Below are positions 37,876-47,458 of a stretch of 64,000 nt of DNA, piece by piece (position 1 is the stretch's first letter; every line of letters begins with the position of its first letter). The notes beneath the pieces were generated by a model. The model saw nothing but the letters and a program-made list of their open reading frames with translations. It had not been told where the DNA came from and made no database searches. Source of the DNA: Nostoc linckia FACHB-104 (GTDB lineage Bacteria > Cyanobacteriota > Cyanobacteriia > Cyanobacteriales > Nostocaceae); contig NZ_JACJQJ010000001.1 in assembly GCF_014696615.1 (NCBI RefSeq), forward strand, positions 236,903 to 300,902, read 5' to 3'. The translations under genes and the position numbers were made by a program.

Positions 37876-38194
37876 TTTTTTAGTTGATAGTTAAAAGTCA
37901 AAGGTCAATAGTCAAAGGTCAAAAACTTGCGGCTATTGACCTTTGTCTGTGGCATCAAAATCAGGGTCAGGGTGGAAAGGCAAAGGGCTAAATTCAAGAT
38001 TCCTGGGTGAACTACTAATACAACATGGCTTAAGCTCATCGCATCCCTCAAAGGGAGTGTGATTTTGCGGGAATTGGGCACAGGGCATTGGTGGCTTTTC
38101 CCATGCCCTGTGCCCCAAGACCTTGCTGCCAAACCCGTAGAGTATTTTGAATTCCACGTAGCGGTACTGTTTTTTTATGCTTTCATAGAAATAG
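37876..38194. other. 319-base gap with a strong hairpin
   Basis: No supported gene. It begins with a T-run that may end the tRNA transcript and contains AGTCAAAGGTCAAA-type short repeats (about 37895-37925) and a 13-base-arm inverted repeat (38076-38115). Confidence 0.4.
38076..38115. repeat. Inverted repeat with 13-base arms
   Basis: Perfect arms GGGCACAGGGCAT and ATGCCCTGTGCCC with a 14-base loop. The arms look like the GGGCATGGGGCA-type short repeats seen elsewhere (for example near 35955). No U-tract follows on either strand, so it is not a clear terminator. Confidence 0.7.
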
Positions 38195-38842
38195 ATGAAC
38201 TTTTGTAAAGCACAAAGAACATTGACTGCAACTTTTAGTCCAACAAACAACTTAACACTGCCAGCAGCATGGCATCGCCTGAACCCAATTTGGCAAGGTG
38301 GAGAGGACGTAATTAAGAAAAGTTTGCCCCACTCTCAGCTAGCACCAGCTTGGCAATTGCTGCTTTTGGGTGATGGCTCACCTACACGCCATTTAGAGTT
38401 ACTGACAGGCGAGCCAACGGAAGTGGATGTAATTGATATGTCATTAATTGGTATGGACTCAGATGCAGCTCCTGATTTAATTCAAGCTGTACCTGGCCCA
38501 AGACTGCGGCGACAGGTTTGGCTAAGGACTGCTTCTGGTCAAAGATTGGCATATGCTACTTCTTGGTGGGAAGCCAGCCACGTGGACGAGTATTTGCAAA
38601 ACCGCTCATTACCAATTTGGGCAAGTTTAGCTCGTCTTCGCACAGAGTTGTATCGAGATGTCCAAGGGATTTACTATGGTTACTCACCTGCTTTAGAGTC
38701 TGGTTTTGAAGTAGATGGGCCTTTTTGGGGTCGCCATTATTTGTTTTGGCATCATGGACAGCCTTTGACATTAATATATGAAGTTTTTTCTCCTTATTTA
38801 ACTAAATACTTAGGGCCGATGCAGCTAAGTTCTAAAGATTAG
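38195..38842 (+). CDS. Chorismate lyase, DUF98 (UbiC-like) family
   Basis: A 215-residue protein of the chorismate-lyase fold. Characteristic segments are GDGSPTRHLELLTGEPT, the RLRRQVWLRTASGQRLAYATSWW centre and the C-terminal GRHYLFWHHGQPLTLIYEVFSP. In cyanobacteria this family makes 4-hydroxybenzoate from chorismate as the first step of plastoquinone-9 synthesis. It is a cytoplasmic enzyme. The start at 38195 leaves a short non-conserved N-terminus; an internal start is possible. No related gene is adjacent. Confidence 0.82.
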   Translation: MNFCKAQRTLTATFSPTNNLTLPAAWHRLNPIWQGGEDVIKKSLPHSQLAPAWQLLLLGDGSPTRHLELLTGEPTEVDVIDMSLIGMDSDAAPDLIQAVPGPRLRRQVWLRTASGQRLAYATSWWEASHVDEYLQNRSLPIWASLARLRTELYRDVQGIYYGYSPALESGFEVDGPFWGRHYLFWHHGQPLTLIYEVFSPYLTKYLGPMQLSSKD

Positions 38843-40038
38843 AAAAAAGCTCAAATTTAATTTGATTTCTTGTAAAGTTTTTCTGGGAAGTGTCAAAGCA
38901 GAGTTCACCAGATTCAGTTCAGTAATTCGACGGAATTAAAGATAACTGGCTGAGGCTGTCATTTGTCCTACCTTGCGGGTACTCCTTCGGAGAACTCGTT
39001 AGAGTAGCCGCTAAAGCGTCTAGGTCATTTGTCATTGGTAAGGATTTCAAACCTATTTACGTTTTTTAACATAGCTGGGTTTATTTCCACACACTTAACC
39101 CGATGTCTATAGGAATCCGATTTTATTTCTGAAAAAATCTCAGGAAGCCATAACGCACAAAAAGCTTTGGTACTGATGCGTTACGCTATCGTTAACGCAT
39201 CCTACGTGAACTATGTGAACTTCAAACATCAAATATGAGTCCTATATATAGTGAAAATCTAAATGGTCACCTGCTAAAAAACCTAACTTATCTACCTTTC
39301 CTTCTATTTTTGATTTTCTCTTCTCCAAGGAAATATATCCAGTGTGCAAACTCAATCATCCTGTAATGATGGCTGATAATTTTATTTGTGCTTACTCTGT
39401 CACATAACAGCTTATTAACAGGTTGTCTAAAATTTCTGATTAACTGCTGGGATCAAGTCTGCTTGTAGATTTACGATTCTATCGATTTTTAATATTCATA
39501 TTTTTACGGTTGCTAGTATACGATTCAGGATATTTTTTATACTTAGCCTTATTCAGGCATTTGATATCAAGTTAGACTGGTAAAATTTAAAATTTTGCTG
39601 CAGAGTAAATCATCGGTATCCAGTAGTGGTATGGTTTCCCTACCTCTGTATAAAGTAGCTATTTAATATTAATTAATAATCTGCTTTTATGATGAAAACA
39701 TAATTTTTGATTCACAAGCACCCTTGTACTACCCTTTAAGTGTGTGTCAAAAGTTTGCTAAATTTTATTTTTAAAAGCCTTAACTCTATGTTTAAATAAA
39801 TTACTAGTAAGTTCCCAAAGTACAACATAAAATTTGAGATGATACTTTTTTAGATAAAAAGTTTACCTCCAAGAAGATACTAAAAATATTTAAGCAAGGC
39901 TAATGCTATAGAGTAGGAGTCAAGCTTTGCTAAGCTTTGCTATGTTGATGTAATGATTGGCTAGTGTCATCTTTATAGCAATTTCAAAAAATACAATTAT
40001 ATATTGGCTAGCAAAATATTTCTTGAACAAAAAAATAT
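38843..40038. other. 1.2-kb gap upstream of the REC-HlyD gene
   Basis: No gene that I can support. Near 38970-39040 there are fragments of common Nostoc repeats (TTCGGAGAA, GCCGCTAAAGCGTCT), and near 39175-39210 a GATGCGTTA...TAACGCATC inverted repeat that also occurs near 25230-25255. The final 250 bases are very AT-rich and probably contain the promoter of the fusion gene. Confidence 0.5.
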
Positions 40039-42015
40039 ATGATTAGAGTGCTACTAGTAGATGACCAACAAACTGTTCGAGATTATTTAAGGTCATTGAT
40101 TGAAAAAGAAACAGATTTAGAAGTAGTGGGAGTTGCAGAGAATGGAAAAGCTGCTATTCTCAAAGTCGCTAACTTACATCCAGATGTAGTGCTCATCGAT
40201 ATGGAAATGCCTGAGATGGATGGTATTAATGCGACAAAGATTATTAGTGAAAGATTTCCGAAGACGAAAATTCTGGTATTAAGTGGTTATGACAAGCATC
40301 AATATATTAACGCATCTCTAAATGCAGGAGCCTGTGGTTATATCTTAAAAGATGCCTCTCCAGAAGAATTGCGAGACTCGATTCGTTTGGTTAAGAAAGG
40401 CTATACTCAGTTAGCACCTGGTTTAATTAATAAAATTATTCCTCAACAGCAACTATCTAGTTCAGAGATTTTTGATTTTCAAAAAAGTGCTGCATTGCCG
40501 AAGCCAGGAACACTACTTCAAGAAGATACTCCTCTTTTATTAGATGTAATTCAAACAGACGAAGTTTTACCTCATACAAGTCGTTGGGTAGAAGTAGGAG
40601 GGAAGCTTTTAATTGGATCTGTTGCCACAGCAGTTATTTTATCTGCGGTTATTCAATATCAAGTAACTGTCAAGGCACCTGCGAATGTTCGTCCTGCTGG
40701 AGAAATACGTTTAGTCCAATCAGCATCAGAAGGAACGGTGAGAAGGATTCTGGTGAGAGAGAATCAGGTGGTGAATAAAGGAGATATTATTGCCACTATT
40801 GATGATAGCGAAATACAAATTAAAAAAAGTCAAGTGCTAGCGAATATTCAGCAGAATGAAATGCAGCTGATGCAATTGGATGCTCAAATTCGTGCTGTGG
40901 ATAGACAAATCAGCGCAGAAACAGAGCGAAATAAAAAGGCGATCGCAGGTGCAAAGGCAGAATTGCAACGTACGGCAAGAGAATATCAGCAAGCTCTAGT
41001 TTCATCTAGCGGTCAATTAGACGAAGTTAGGGCAAATATTAAAATTGCTCAGGATGAATTACAAAAAGCAGAATTTGATTTGAAATCAATGCAAGCGAAT
41101 GTGAAAGCGACAGAAGCAGAATGGAAAGCTGCTAAACTGAAGCGCGATTACTATTTTAGTCTTGCTAAATCTGGATCAATTTCTAACAATCAATTGGAAG
41201 AGGTGCAACTAGCACTAGAACAGCAGAAACAAACTTTATTATCGCAAAAAGCGGCAGTAGAAGCTCAAAAGCAAGTCATCGAAAGGCAACAACAGGCTGT
41301 AGCCGCCGCTACTAGCAAATACAAACCAGCAGTAGCAGCCACCAATCCTAGTAATGCTGTGTTAACAGTCGTAGAAGCAAAAATTGCTCAAGAACGTGCG
41401 GCTGGTGCAGGAAGTTTGGCTAGCTTGCAGCAAGAAAAAAATGGTTTGCTTCAGATGAAAATCGAAATTAAAAATATCATTGACAACGGTAAAAAAGATT
41501 TAAAACAAATAGATAAACAACAGCAAGCAACTGTAATTCGTTCTCCTGATAAAGGTACGATTTTGAAGTTGGAATTGCGAAATCCTCAGCAATTAGTGAG
41601 TACAGGAGAGGTAATCGCACAAGTTGCTCCGTCTGAGGCTCCTTTGGTGGTGAAAGCTAACGTCAGCGTTGAAGATATTGGTAACGTCAAAGTCTGTAAA
41701 GCTCAACCAGTTACAGCTTGCCAAGAAGGTAAAGTACAAATGCGGATTTCCGCTTATCCTTACCCAGATTATGGGATTTTGGCTGGTGCTGTGAGGAGTA
41801 TTAGTGCTGATGTGATTACACCTCACAATAATGCTATGACTGCAACTGCGCTTCACTATGAGGTGACTATAGAACCGGAAAAACTTTATCTCAAAAAAGG
41901 CGATCGCTCTTATCCCATTCAACCAGGAATGGAAGTAAAGGCGGAAATTATTGCTCAAAAAGAAAGTTTCTTGACGTTTTTTCTCAGAAAAGTAAGGCTG
42001 TTGACTAATTTATAG
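40039..42015 (+). CDS. Response-regulator receiver fused to HlyD-type secretion adaptor
   Basis: A 658-residue protein with two parts that are normally separate. Residues 1-~120 are a complete receiver domain: acidic pocket Asp8/Asp9, phospho-acceptor Asp54 in VVLIDMEMPEMDG, Ser82 and Lys104. A proline-containing linker (about 121-185) leads to one membrane helix (about 189-207). A membrane-fusion-protein body follows: first half-lipoyl motif (ASEGTVRRILVRENQVVNKGD), a long coiled-coil hairpin (about 258-430), second half-lipoyl (RSPDKGTILKLEL) and a C-terminal beta-barrel. Topology puts the receiver in the cytoplasm and the adaptor in the periplasm, so a sensor kinase might control assembly or opening of an exporter. 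No kinase or ABC gene adjoins it; the nearest ABC exporter is at 53 kb. No effector DNA-binding domain is present. Confidence 0.92.
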   Translation: MIRVLLVDDQQTVRDYLRSLIEKETDLEVVGVAENGKAAILKVANLHPDVVLIDMEMPEMDGINATKIISERFPKTKILVLSGYDKHQYINASLNAGACGYILKDASPEELRDSIRLVKKGYTQLAPGLINKIIPQQQLSSSEIFDFQKSAALPKPGTLLQEDTPLLLDVIQTDEVLPHTSRWVEVGGKLLIGSVATAVILSAVIQYQVTVKAPANVRPAGEIRLVQSASEGTVRRILVRENQVVNKGDIIATIDDSEIQIKKSQVLANIQQNEMQLMQLDAQIRAVDRQISAETERNKKAIAGAKAELQRTAREYQQALVSSSGQLDEVRANIKIAQDELQKAEFDLKSMQANVKATEAEWKAAKLKRDYYFSLAKSGSISNNQLEEVQLALEQQKQTLLSQKAAVEAQKQVIERQQQAVAAATSKYKPAVAATNPSNAVLTVVEAKIAQERAAGAGSLASLQQEKNGLLQMKIEIKNIIDNGKKDLKQIDKQQQATVIRSPDKGTILKLELRNPQQLVSTGEVIAQVAPSEAPLVVKANVSVEDIGNVKVCKAQPVTACQEGKVQMRISAYPYPDYGILAGAVRSISADVITPHNNAMTATALHYEVTIEPEKLYLKKGDRSYPIQPGMEVKAEIIAQKESFLTFFLRKVRLLTNL

Positions 42016-42306
42016 CCTCTTGGGGATTGGTGATTGGGGGCTAGAGATTGGTAAATCGCAGCGATCGCAATATGGCACAGTAGGAGCAACTGGCTTGCCG
42101 CTGTGTCAAGTTAGTTATGTCCAGCGAAATCAACTAAAGTATGTTAATAAAATGTGTTAGCAAAGCTAATTAACCACCAAAACAGTGCTGTGAACATACT
42201 GGGGAAAGTTGATGAGTAAAGACTGACAAATATTCAGGGTAGACAAATTAAGATAATTAGCTGGCAAATCAAGTCATGAGTTAGCAAGTATGAGGTATGG
42301 GTTTCG

Positions 42307-44010
42307 ATGGTACTGCCTATTGTGTCTGTTGCGATGAAGAAAAAAATCAAGAAACCGTCTCTGGTGCTGACGCTCTCTGCTACTGGATTGTTAATTGGTG
42401 GGGGGAGTGCAGCATACTGGCTATTAACCCAGGGGCAAATATTTTCTAAAGATTTACCAGTAGGTGCAACTATTATTCCTCAAGATGCGCTGTTTGCGGT
42501 TTCTCTCACCACAGATCCTAAACAATGGCAGCAATTGCGGCAGTATGGGACAAAAGAAACCCAAGCAGAAATAGATAAGAATTTAGTGAAGTTGCGCGAT
42601 CGCTTTCTGACTAATAATGGTTATGACTTCCAGAAAGATATTCAACCTTGGGTAGGCAATGAGGTAACGATCGCCATTCTCGCACCCCAAGCTACTCAAC
42701 CACCACCAAAGCCAGTTTCTACTAACCCAGAACCTAATAGCAGTCAGCAGTCAATGGTGATGGTTCTGCCTGTAAAAAACCCAGAACAGGCTCAAAGCCT
42801 TTTGGCACAACCTAAAAGCTTAAAACAAGGCAAGTGGATTGACCGCACATATGAAGGTTTCCCCATCAAGCAAACCGATGGACAAACGGGTGAAAACCTC
42901 TCAGCTACAGTCTTAGATGGGCGGTACTTGGTGATTACTGACGATCCCAAAGCTACAGAACGAGCTATTGATGCTTACAAAAATAAAACTTCGTTAGCGA
43001 CAACAGGCGGATTTGCGGATAATTTCCCTAAAATTGCCAATTATCAGCCTTTTGCTCAGTTTTATGTCAATGTGCCAACGGCTGCTAGGATAGCTGCTGC
43101 TGCCCCAAATCGCCAGTTACCCGCCCAAGTTTTAGCGCAGCTGCAAAATAACCAAGGCTTGGCAGGAACAATTCAATTAGAGCCACAAGGGATACGTTTA
43201 AAAGGAGTTTCTTGGCTGAACCCGAATAGTCAGCGAGTGCTGGCAGTGGAAAATAAAGCAGGCAGAATGCAAAGCTTGGTGCCAGCAGATACTTTAATGA
43301 TGCTTTCTGGTGGTAACTTACAGCGTTTCTGGGCAGACTACGCTTTAACATCTCAAGGAAATCCCCTATCGCCAATCACGCCAGAACAGCTGCGAAGTGG
43401 GGTAAAGTCCCTAATTAATTTGGATTTGGATCGGGATTTACTGCGATGGATGAAGGGTGAATTTTCTTTATCAGTCATTCCCAATACCCCTAAAGATACT
43501 TCAACCGCAGATTTTCGAGCGGGATTGCTGTTTATGATCAAAGCCAGCGATCGCACTTTGGCGGAAACATCCCTAAAACAGCTCGATGATGTGATGAAAA
43601 CTCAATACCAGTTCACAATCCAACCAGCATCGGTTGCAGGTAAACCCGTTACCAACTGGGTTGCACCTTATGGAACCTTAACTGCTACCCACGGTTGGTT
43701 AGATGGAGATGTGGCGTTTTTCATCTTCGGTGCGCCCATTGCCGATAAAATCGTTCCTAAACCCACCAATACATTAGCTAGTACAATTCCTTTTCAACAA
43801 ACTGTACCCACAGAACCTAACCCAACAAATGGGCAATTTTTCTTAGATGTTGAACAAGCAGCGAAAAATTTTCCGTTACCGAATATAATTCCCAATCAAC
43901 AAACTTGGTTAGGCGCAACCCGTTCCATTGGCGTGACAACTGCTGTTAGTGATAATCGCAGTACTCGGTATGATATTTTCTTTGCACTGAAAAAGGTGGA
44001 TCATTCGTAG
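42307..44010 (+). CDS. DUF3352 domain protein, membrane-anchored
   Basis: A 567-residue protein with a basic N-terminus and one hydrophobic segment (about residues 18-40), then a large exported domain. The PVGATIIPQDALFAVSLTTDP segment and the repeated ALF/LLFM beta-rich modules resemble the cyanobacterial DUF3352 family, of unknown function. ATGs at 42307 and 42334 (MKKKIKK) are both possible starts; the second puts Lys residues next to the helix, as in a signal anchor. It follows the fusion gene by 291 bases on the same strand, so a functional link is possible but unproven. Confidence 0.75.
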   Translation: MVLPIVSVAMKKKIKKPSLVLTLSATGLLIGGGSAAYWLLTQGQIFSKDLPVGATIIPQDALFAVSLTTDPKQWQQLRQYGTKETQAEIDKNLVKLRDRFLTNNGYDFQKDIQPWVGNEVTIAILAPQATQPPPKPVSTNPEPNSSQQSMVMVLPVKNPEQAQSLLAQPKSLKQGKWIDRTYEGFPIKQTDGQTGENLSATVLDGRYLVITDDPKATERAIDAYKNKTSLATTGGFADNFPKIANYQPFAQFYVNVPTAARIAAAAPNRQLPAQVLAQLQNNQGLAGTIQLEPQGIRLKGVSWLNPNSQRVLAVENKAGRMQSLVPADTLMMLSGGNLQRFWADYALTSQGNPLSPITPEQLRSGVKSLINLDLDRDLLRWMKGEFSLSVIPNTPKDTSTADFRAGLLFMIKASDRTLAETSLKQLDDVMKTQYQFTIQPASVAGKPVTNWVAPYGTLTATHGWLDGDVAFFIFGAPIADKIVPKPTNTLASTIPFQQTVPTEPNPTNGQFFLDVEQAAKNFPLPNIIPNQQTWLGATRSIGVTTAVSDNRSTRYDIFFALKKVDHS

Positions 44011-44028
44011 GGAATTGGGGATTGGGAA

Positions 44029-44076
44029 GATGAGGGAGATGAGGGAGATGAGGGAGATGAGGGAGATGAGGGAGAT
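44029..44076. repeat. Nonamer tandem repeat (GATGAGGGA)
   Basis: Five perfect 9-base copies plus three bases, 18 bases after the DUF3352 stop codon. Perfect arrays of this type expand and contract readily, so copy number is likely to vary between strains. Confidence 0.95.
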
Positions 44077-44135
44077 ATAACAAATGCCTAGCACCAAACA
44101 CCCATTACCAATTACCCATTACCCATTACCCAATG

Positions 44136-44192
44136 ACAAATAAAAAATTACTTTTGTACAGACGCGATTAATCGCGTCTCTCCGACTCTTGA
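44136..44192 (+). repeat. 57-bp inverted repeat, left copy
   Basis: Identical, in inverted orientation, to 46573-46629. It contains the 18-base palindrome GACGCGATTAATCGCGTC (44161-44178) and is flanked outside by ATTACCCATTACC-type short repeats that also resemble each other. The pair brackets ccsA, the Uma2 gene and a small hypothetical gene. Confidence 0.9.
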
Positions 44193-44302
44193 CCATTTGA
44201 CTCTTGACTTTTGAAAAAGCTATGACCCAATACCCTATAAGCAGATAGGATCAGAACAGTCAGAAAAAATAATTTTAACGAATCCACTGGGGAGAACACT
44301 TT

Positions 44303-45358
44303 ATGAATCTGGTTGTACTCCAGAACTGGCTGGACAATGCCTCCTTTGCTGTCTTATTCCTCACCATGCTGGTGTATTGGGCAGGGGCAGCTTTTCCAAA
44401 TCTTCCAGCTATGGCCGCTTTGGGGACAGCTGGAATGGCGATCACTAATTTGTGCATAGCTACTTTATTAGGAGCAAGATGGATAGAAGCTGGTTATTTC
44501 CCACTGAGTAATTTGTATGAATCGCTGTTTTTCTTGACTTGGGGAATTACCACTATTCATTTAATTGCCGAAAATTCAAGCCGTAGCCGCTTAGTAGGAG
44601 TGGTAACTGCCCCTGTGGCTATGGGAATCTCGGCTTTTGCGGCTTTGACATTACCATCGCAAATGCAGGTTTCCGAACCTTTAGTACCTGCGCTCAAGTC
44701 AAATTGGCTGATGATGCACGTCAGTGTGATGATGTTGAGTTATTCTGCTTTGATGGTGGGTTCATTGCTGGCGATCGCTTTTCTCATCGTGACTCGCGGT
44801 CAAAATATCCAACTACAAGGCAGTTCTGTTGGAACTGGCGGCTATCGCAGTAATGGCTATAAGTTACACAAAGCAGGTGAATTAGTTTCTGAACCGCAAA
44901 CACCTGCTGTAGAAAATAATGGTTTTGTTCGCTATGAAAGTAATAGCAATGGTAACGGTAAAACCGCTGTTTTAAATTTAGTCACTGCGCCGCAATCGCA
45001 AACTGTTACATCTGCTGAACCTTTATCACCTCAACGTCTTAGCCTTGCAGAAACTTTAGATAATATCAGCTACCGCATCATTGGTTTAGGATTTCCCTTA
45101 CTCACAATTGGTATTATTGCGGGTGCAGTTTGGGCTAACGAAGCTTGGGGTTCTTATTGGAGTTGGGACCCTAAAGAAACTTGGGCGTTAATCACTTGGT
45201 TAGTTTTCGCCGCTTACCTTCACGCTAGAATTACTCGCGGTTGGCAAGGTCGTCGTCCAGCAATTTTAGCTGCTAGTGGTTTTGTTGTTGTTTGGGTTTG
45301 CTATTTAGGTGTGAATCTTTTAGGTAAAGGTTTACATTCTTACGGTTGGTTTTTCTAA
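44303..45358 (+). CDS. ccsA: Cytochrome c biogenesis protein CcsA (CcsB/ResC type)
   Basis: A 351-residue polytopic membrane protein of the system II haem-lyase complex, which with Ccs1 attaches haem to apocytochromes on the thylakoid lumen side. The Trp-rich haem-binding motif ([13 protein letters not shown]) is near the C-terminus, and several conserved His lie on loops between helices. About eight membrane segments are visible. A hydrophilic, poorly conserved insert (about 175-250) precedes the last helices, as in other cyanobacterial CcsA proteins. GGGGAG lies ten bases before the ATG. The symbol ccsB is used for the same protein in some annotations. Confidence 0.93.
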   Translation: MNLVVLQNWLDNASFAVLFLTMLVYWAGAAFPNLPAMAALGTAGMAITNLCIATLLGARWIEAGYFPLSNLYESLFFLTWGITTIHLIAENSSRSRLVGVVTAPVAMGISAFAALTLPSQMQVSEPLVPALKSNWLMMHVSVMMLSYSALMVGSLLAIAFLIVTRGQNIQLQGSSVGTGGYRSNGYKLHKAGELVSEPQTPAVENNGFVRYESNSNGNGKTAVLNLVTAPQSQTVTSAEPLSPQRLSLAETLDNISYRIIGLGFPLLTIGIIAGAVWANEAWGSYWSWDPKETWALITWLVFAAYLHARITRGWQGRRPAILAASGFVVVWVCYLGVNLLGKGLHSYGWFF

Positions 45359-45583
45359 GCAATCTATCCCTTTCTCTGATACTGGAGAAGGGGATAATTA
45401 ATTTGTAAGCAATCAAAAGCTTAAAGAATTGGGAAAAACTCAAGAATTAAATGCAGTTCCAGGAGTAAATAAAATTGCGAATTACAAGCAAAAAAGCAGC
45501 TTGATGATTAGCTAAAATTGAGTCAAGCTAACCAAACGAAAGCGTCATGACTGCTATTATCATCAACCTTAATAAGGTACTAC

Positions 45584-46192
45584 ATGACTCAAGCCTTACC
45601 TAAACCCATAACATACGAAGAGTTTATCGAATGCTATCCCAATGATGGCAAGCGCTACGAGCTACAGAAAGGAATAATTGTTGAGATGCCACCCCCAACA
45701 GGAAAACATGAAAATGTTACCGGGTTTCTGACAGTGCAAATCGGGTTTCAACTTTTACAGATGGGTTTACCCTATCGCATACCCAAAACAGCATTTGTCA
45801 AAACAAGAGATTCTACCTACTCTCCAGACCTTATCTTATTAAATCATGAAAATTTGGTCAATGAACCTTTATGGGAGAAGCAATCAACTGTAATTAAACC
45901 TGAATCTGTTCCATTAGTGATTGAAGTTGTTAGCACTAATTGGCGCGATGATTATCATGATAAATTTGGAGACTACGAGGAAATGGGTATTCCCGAATAC
46001 TGGATTTTAGATTATGCTGCTTTAGGTGGTAAAAAATTTATTGGTAATCCTAAAAAGCCTACTATTTTTGTGTGTAAATTAGTAGATGAGGAATATCAAA
46101 TGACCCCATTTACTGGTAATAACTTAATCGTTTCTCCCACTTTACCCCAACTCAATTTAACCGCCCAGCAAATATTTGATTCGGCTTTGTAA
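45584..46192 (+). CDS. Uma2 family (DUF820) nuclease-fold protein
   Basis: A 202-residue protein of the Uma2 family, extremely amplified in filamentous cyanobacteria. It has the PD-(D/E)XK-like core: PDLILL (Asp) and LVIEVVSTNWRDDYHDKFGDYEEMGIPEYWILD (Glu and Lys). The family is thought to have endonuclease activity, but cellular roles are unknown. The gene lies within the segment bracketed by the 57-bp inverted repeats, convergent with the small gene at 46299. Confidence 0.9.
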   Translation: MTQALPKPITYEEFIECYPNDGKRYELQKGIIVEMPPPTGKHENVTGFLTVQIGFQLLQMGLPYRIPKTAFVKTRDSTYSPDLILLNHENLVNEPLWEKQSTVIKPESVPLVIEVVSTNWRDDYHDKFGDYEEMGIPEYWILDYAALGGKKFIGNPKKPTIFVCKLVDEEYQMTPFTGNNLIVSPTLPQLNLTAQQIFDSAL

Positions 46193-46298
46193 TTGTTGGA
46201 TTTCACTCCGTACCAGTACGGAGAAGCAAGCTACAACCAAACCTAAGCATCTGTTTCATTCTTTTCTGGAATTGGTATAATATTTTTTATATAAAGCT

Positions 46299-46559
46299 TT
46301 ACCACTTTAAAAAAGAAGCTTCAATTCCCTGTTCTCGCCTAGTTTTACTATCTTTTTCAAACCAAGCTATTACTTGTGATGTTGTTAAATCTTCAATAGC
46401 CACACCATATTCTTGGGCAATATGCTTTAAAAGCTTTAGGGATGAAATTGTTAATCTTGTTAAAAATTTTTCTGGAGAAGACAACAAAGCTGCGTCTACT
46501 TTTGCTGATTCTTCCAAACTTAAAAACTGTTCTGATGGTGACTGTGGTGGTAGATTCAT
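46299..46559 (-). CDS. Small hypothetical protein, 86 residues
   Basis: An 86-residue, mostly helical protein with no signal peptide. It looks like a conserved cyanobacterial family (LSSPEKFLTRL, QVIAWFEKD), but I do not recognise a named domain. The start codon lies 14 bases from the right copy of the 57-bp inverted repeat, so its promoter probably lies inside the repeat. It converges on the Uma2 gene. Confidence 0.6.
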   Translation of the reverse strand: MNLPPQSPSEQFLSLEESAKVDAALLSSPEKFLTRLTISSLKLLKHIAQEYGVAIEDLTTSQVIAWFEKDSKTRREQGIEASFLKW

Positions 46560-46572
46560 AAATAAACTTTTA

Positions 46573-46629
46573 TCAAGAGTCGGAGAGACGCGATTAATCG
46601 CGTCTGTACAAAAGTAATTTTTTATTTGT
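46573..46629 (-). repeat. 57-bp inverted repeat, right copy
   Basis: Reverse complement of 44136-44192 with no mismatch. It includes the palindrome GACGCGATTAATCGCGTC and is followed by AATGGGTAATTGG-type short repeats matching those beside the left copy. Confidence 0.9.
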
Positions 46630-46719
46630 TAATGGGTAATTGGTAATTGGTAATGGTTATTTCCCCTTGTCCCCTTGTCCCCCTTATCCTCCCAGTCCCC
46701 AGTACCCAATCCCCAGTCC

Positions 46720-47400
46720 CTAATCCCTCGCTTTCACCAAATATCCACAACGATGTTCACCATTTATAATCCAGTGGGTGCGCTCGACTGTACAATCTGG
46801 TAAGACTGCGGCGAACATTTCTAATTCATGACCGCAAATGCTGGGGAAGGATTCGGCGACGTTGGATATAGCGCATTTATGCTCCATAAAGATGAAGCGA
46901 TCGCTCTCTAATAATTCTTGGGAATCTAAGGGGTGGAACTCTGCCATAAAACCTTCGGCTTGTCTGAGTTCCACTAATTTGGCTAGCCGTTCGGCTAGGG
47001 AACCTTGACCTAAGCGATCGCGGTATTCTTGGGCTTTACGCTCCCACTGTTTTTGTAAAATTGATGTGACTTGGTCTTTGCCTACTGTTTCTGCTAACGT
47101 ATCCAGCAAGGAAACGGCAAAATCACCATAACTATCACCAAAGCGATCGCTCTGTTGTCGATGTAGGCGATCGCGTCCTCTCGAACTCAATTGATAAACG
47201 TGCTGGGGTCGCCCCATTCCCGCTTGCACTGCGGTGGAATATAAAATTAGCTCTTCCGCCTCCAAATCCTTGAGATGGCGACGAATCGCTTGGGGGCTAA
47301 TATCTAAAACTTCGGCTAGCTCAAAAGCGGTTGCTTGTGAGTGTTTCTGGAGATATTCCAGAATGTCTTGCTTGGTTGAGGACTGGTGGGTAGTCGTCAT
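46720..47400 (-). CDS. sufR: Fe-S-sensing repressor of the suf operon, SufR
   Basis: A 226-residue regulator with an N-terminal winged helix-turn-helix (about 10-75; ATAFELAEVLDISPQAIRRH). Four C-terminal cysteines (176, 189, 203, 218) are spaced as in SufR proteins that ligate a 4Fe-4S cluster. With the cluster it represses sufBCDS and itself; loss of the cluster under iron or oxidative stress relieves repression. It is divergent from sufB, and two matching operators lie between them. Confidence 0.96.
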   Translation of the reverse strand: MTTTHQSSTKQDILEYLQKHSQATAFELAEVLDISPQAIRRHLKDLEAEELILYSTAVQAGMGRPQHVYQLSSRGRDRLHRQQSDRFGDSYGDFAVSLLDTLAETVGKDQVTSILQKQWERKAQEYRDRLGQGSLAERLAKLVELRQAEGFMAEFHPLDSQELLESDRFIFMEHKCAISNVAESFPSICGHELEMFAAVLPDCTVERTHWIINGEHRCGYLVKARD

Positions 47401-47458
47401 CTTTTTGGGGAGACGCTCTGCAAACGTCCAAAAAATTTCTAGGAAAATTTGACTTAAA

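Noticed and set aside
37905..38250. Overlapping minus-strand frames between tRNA-Leu and the chorismate lyase
   Set aside because: They run through a hairpin and short repeats and overlap the start of a convincing gene on the other strand.
43909..44097. Minus-strand frame with repeated Leu-Ile-Ser
   Set aside because: The repeat peptide is only the translation of the nonamer tandem DNA repeat at 44029-44076.
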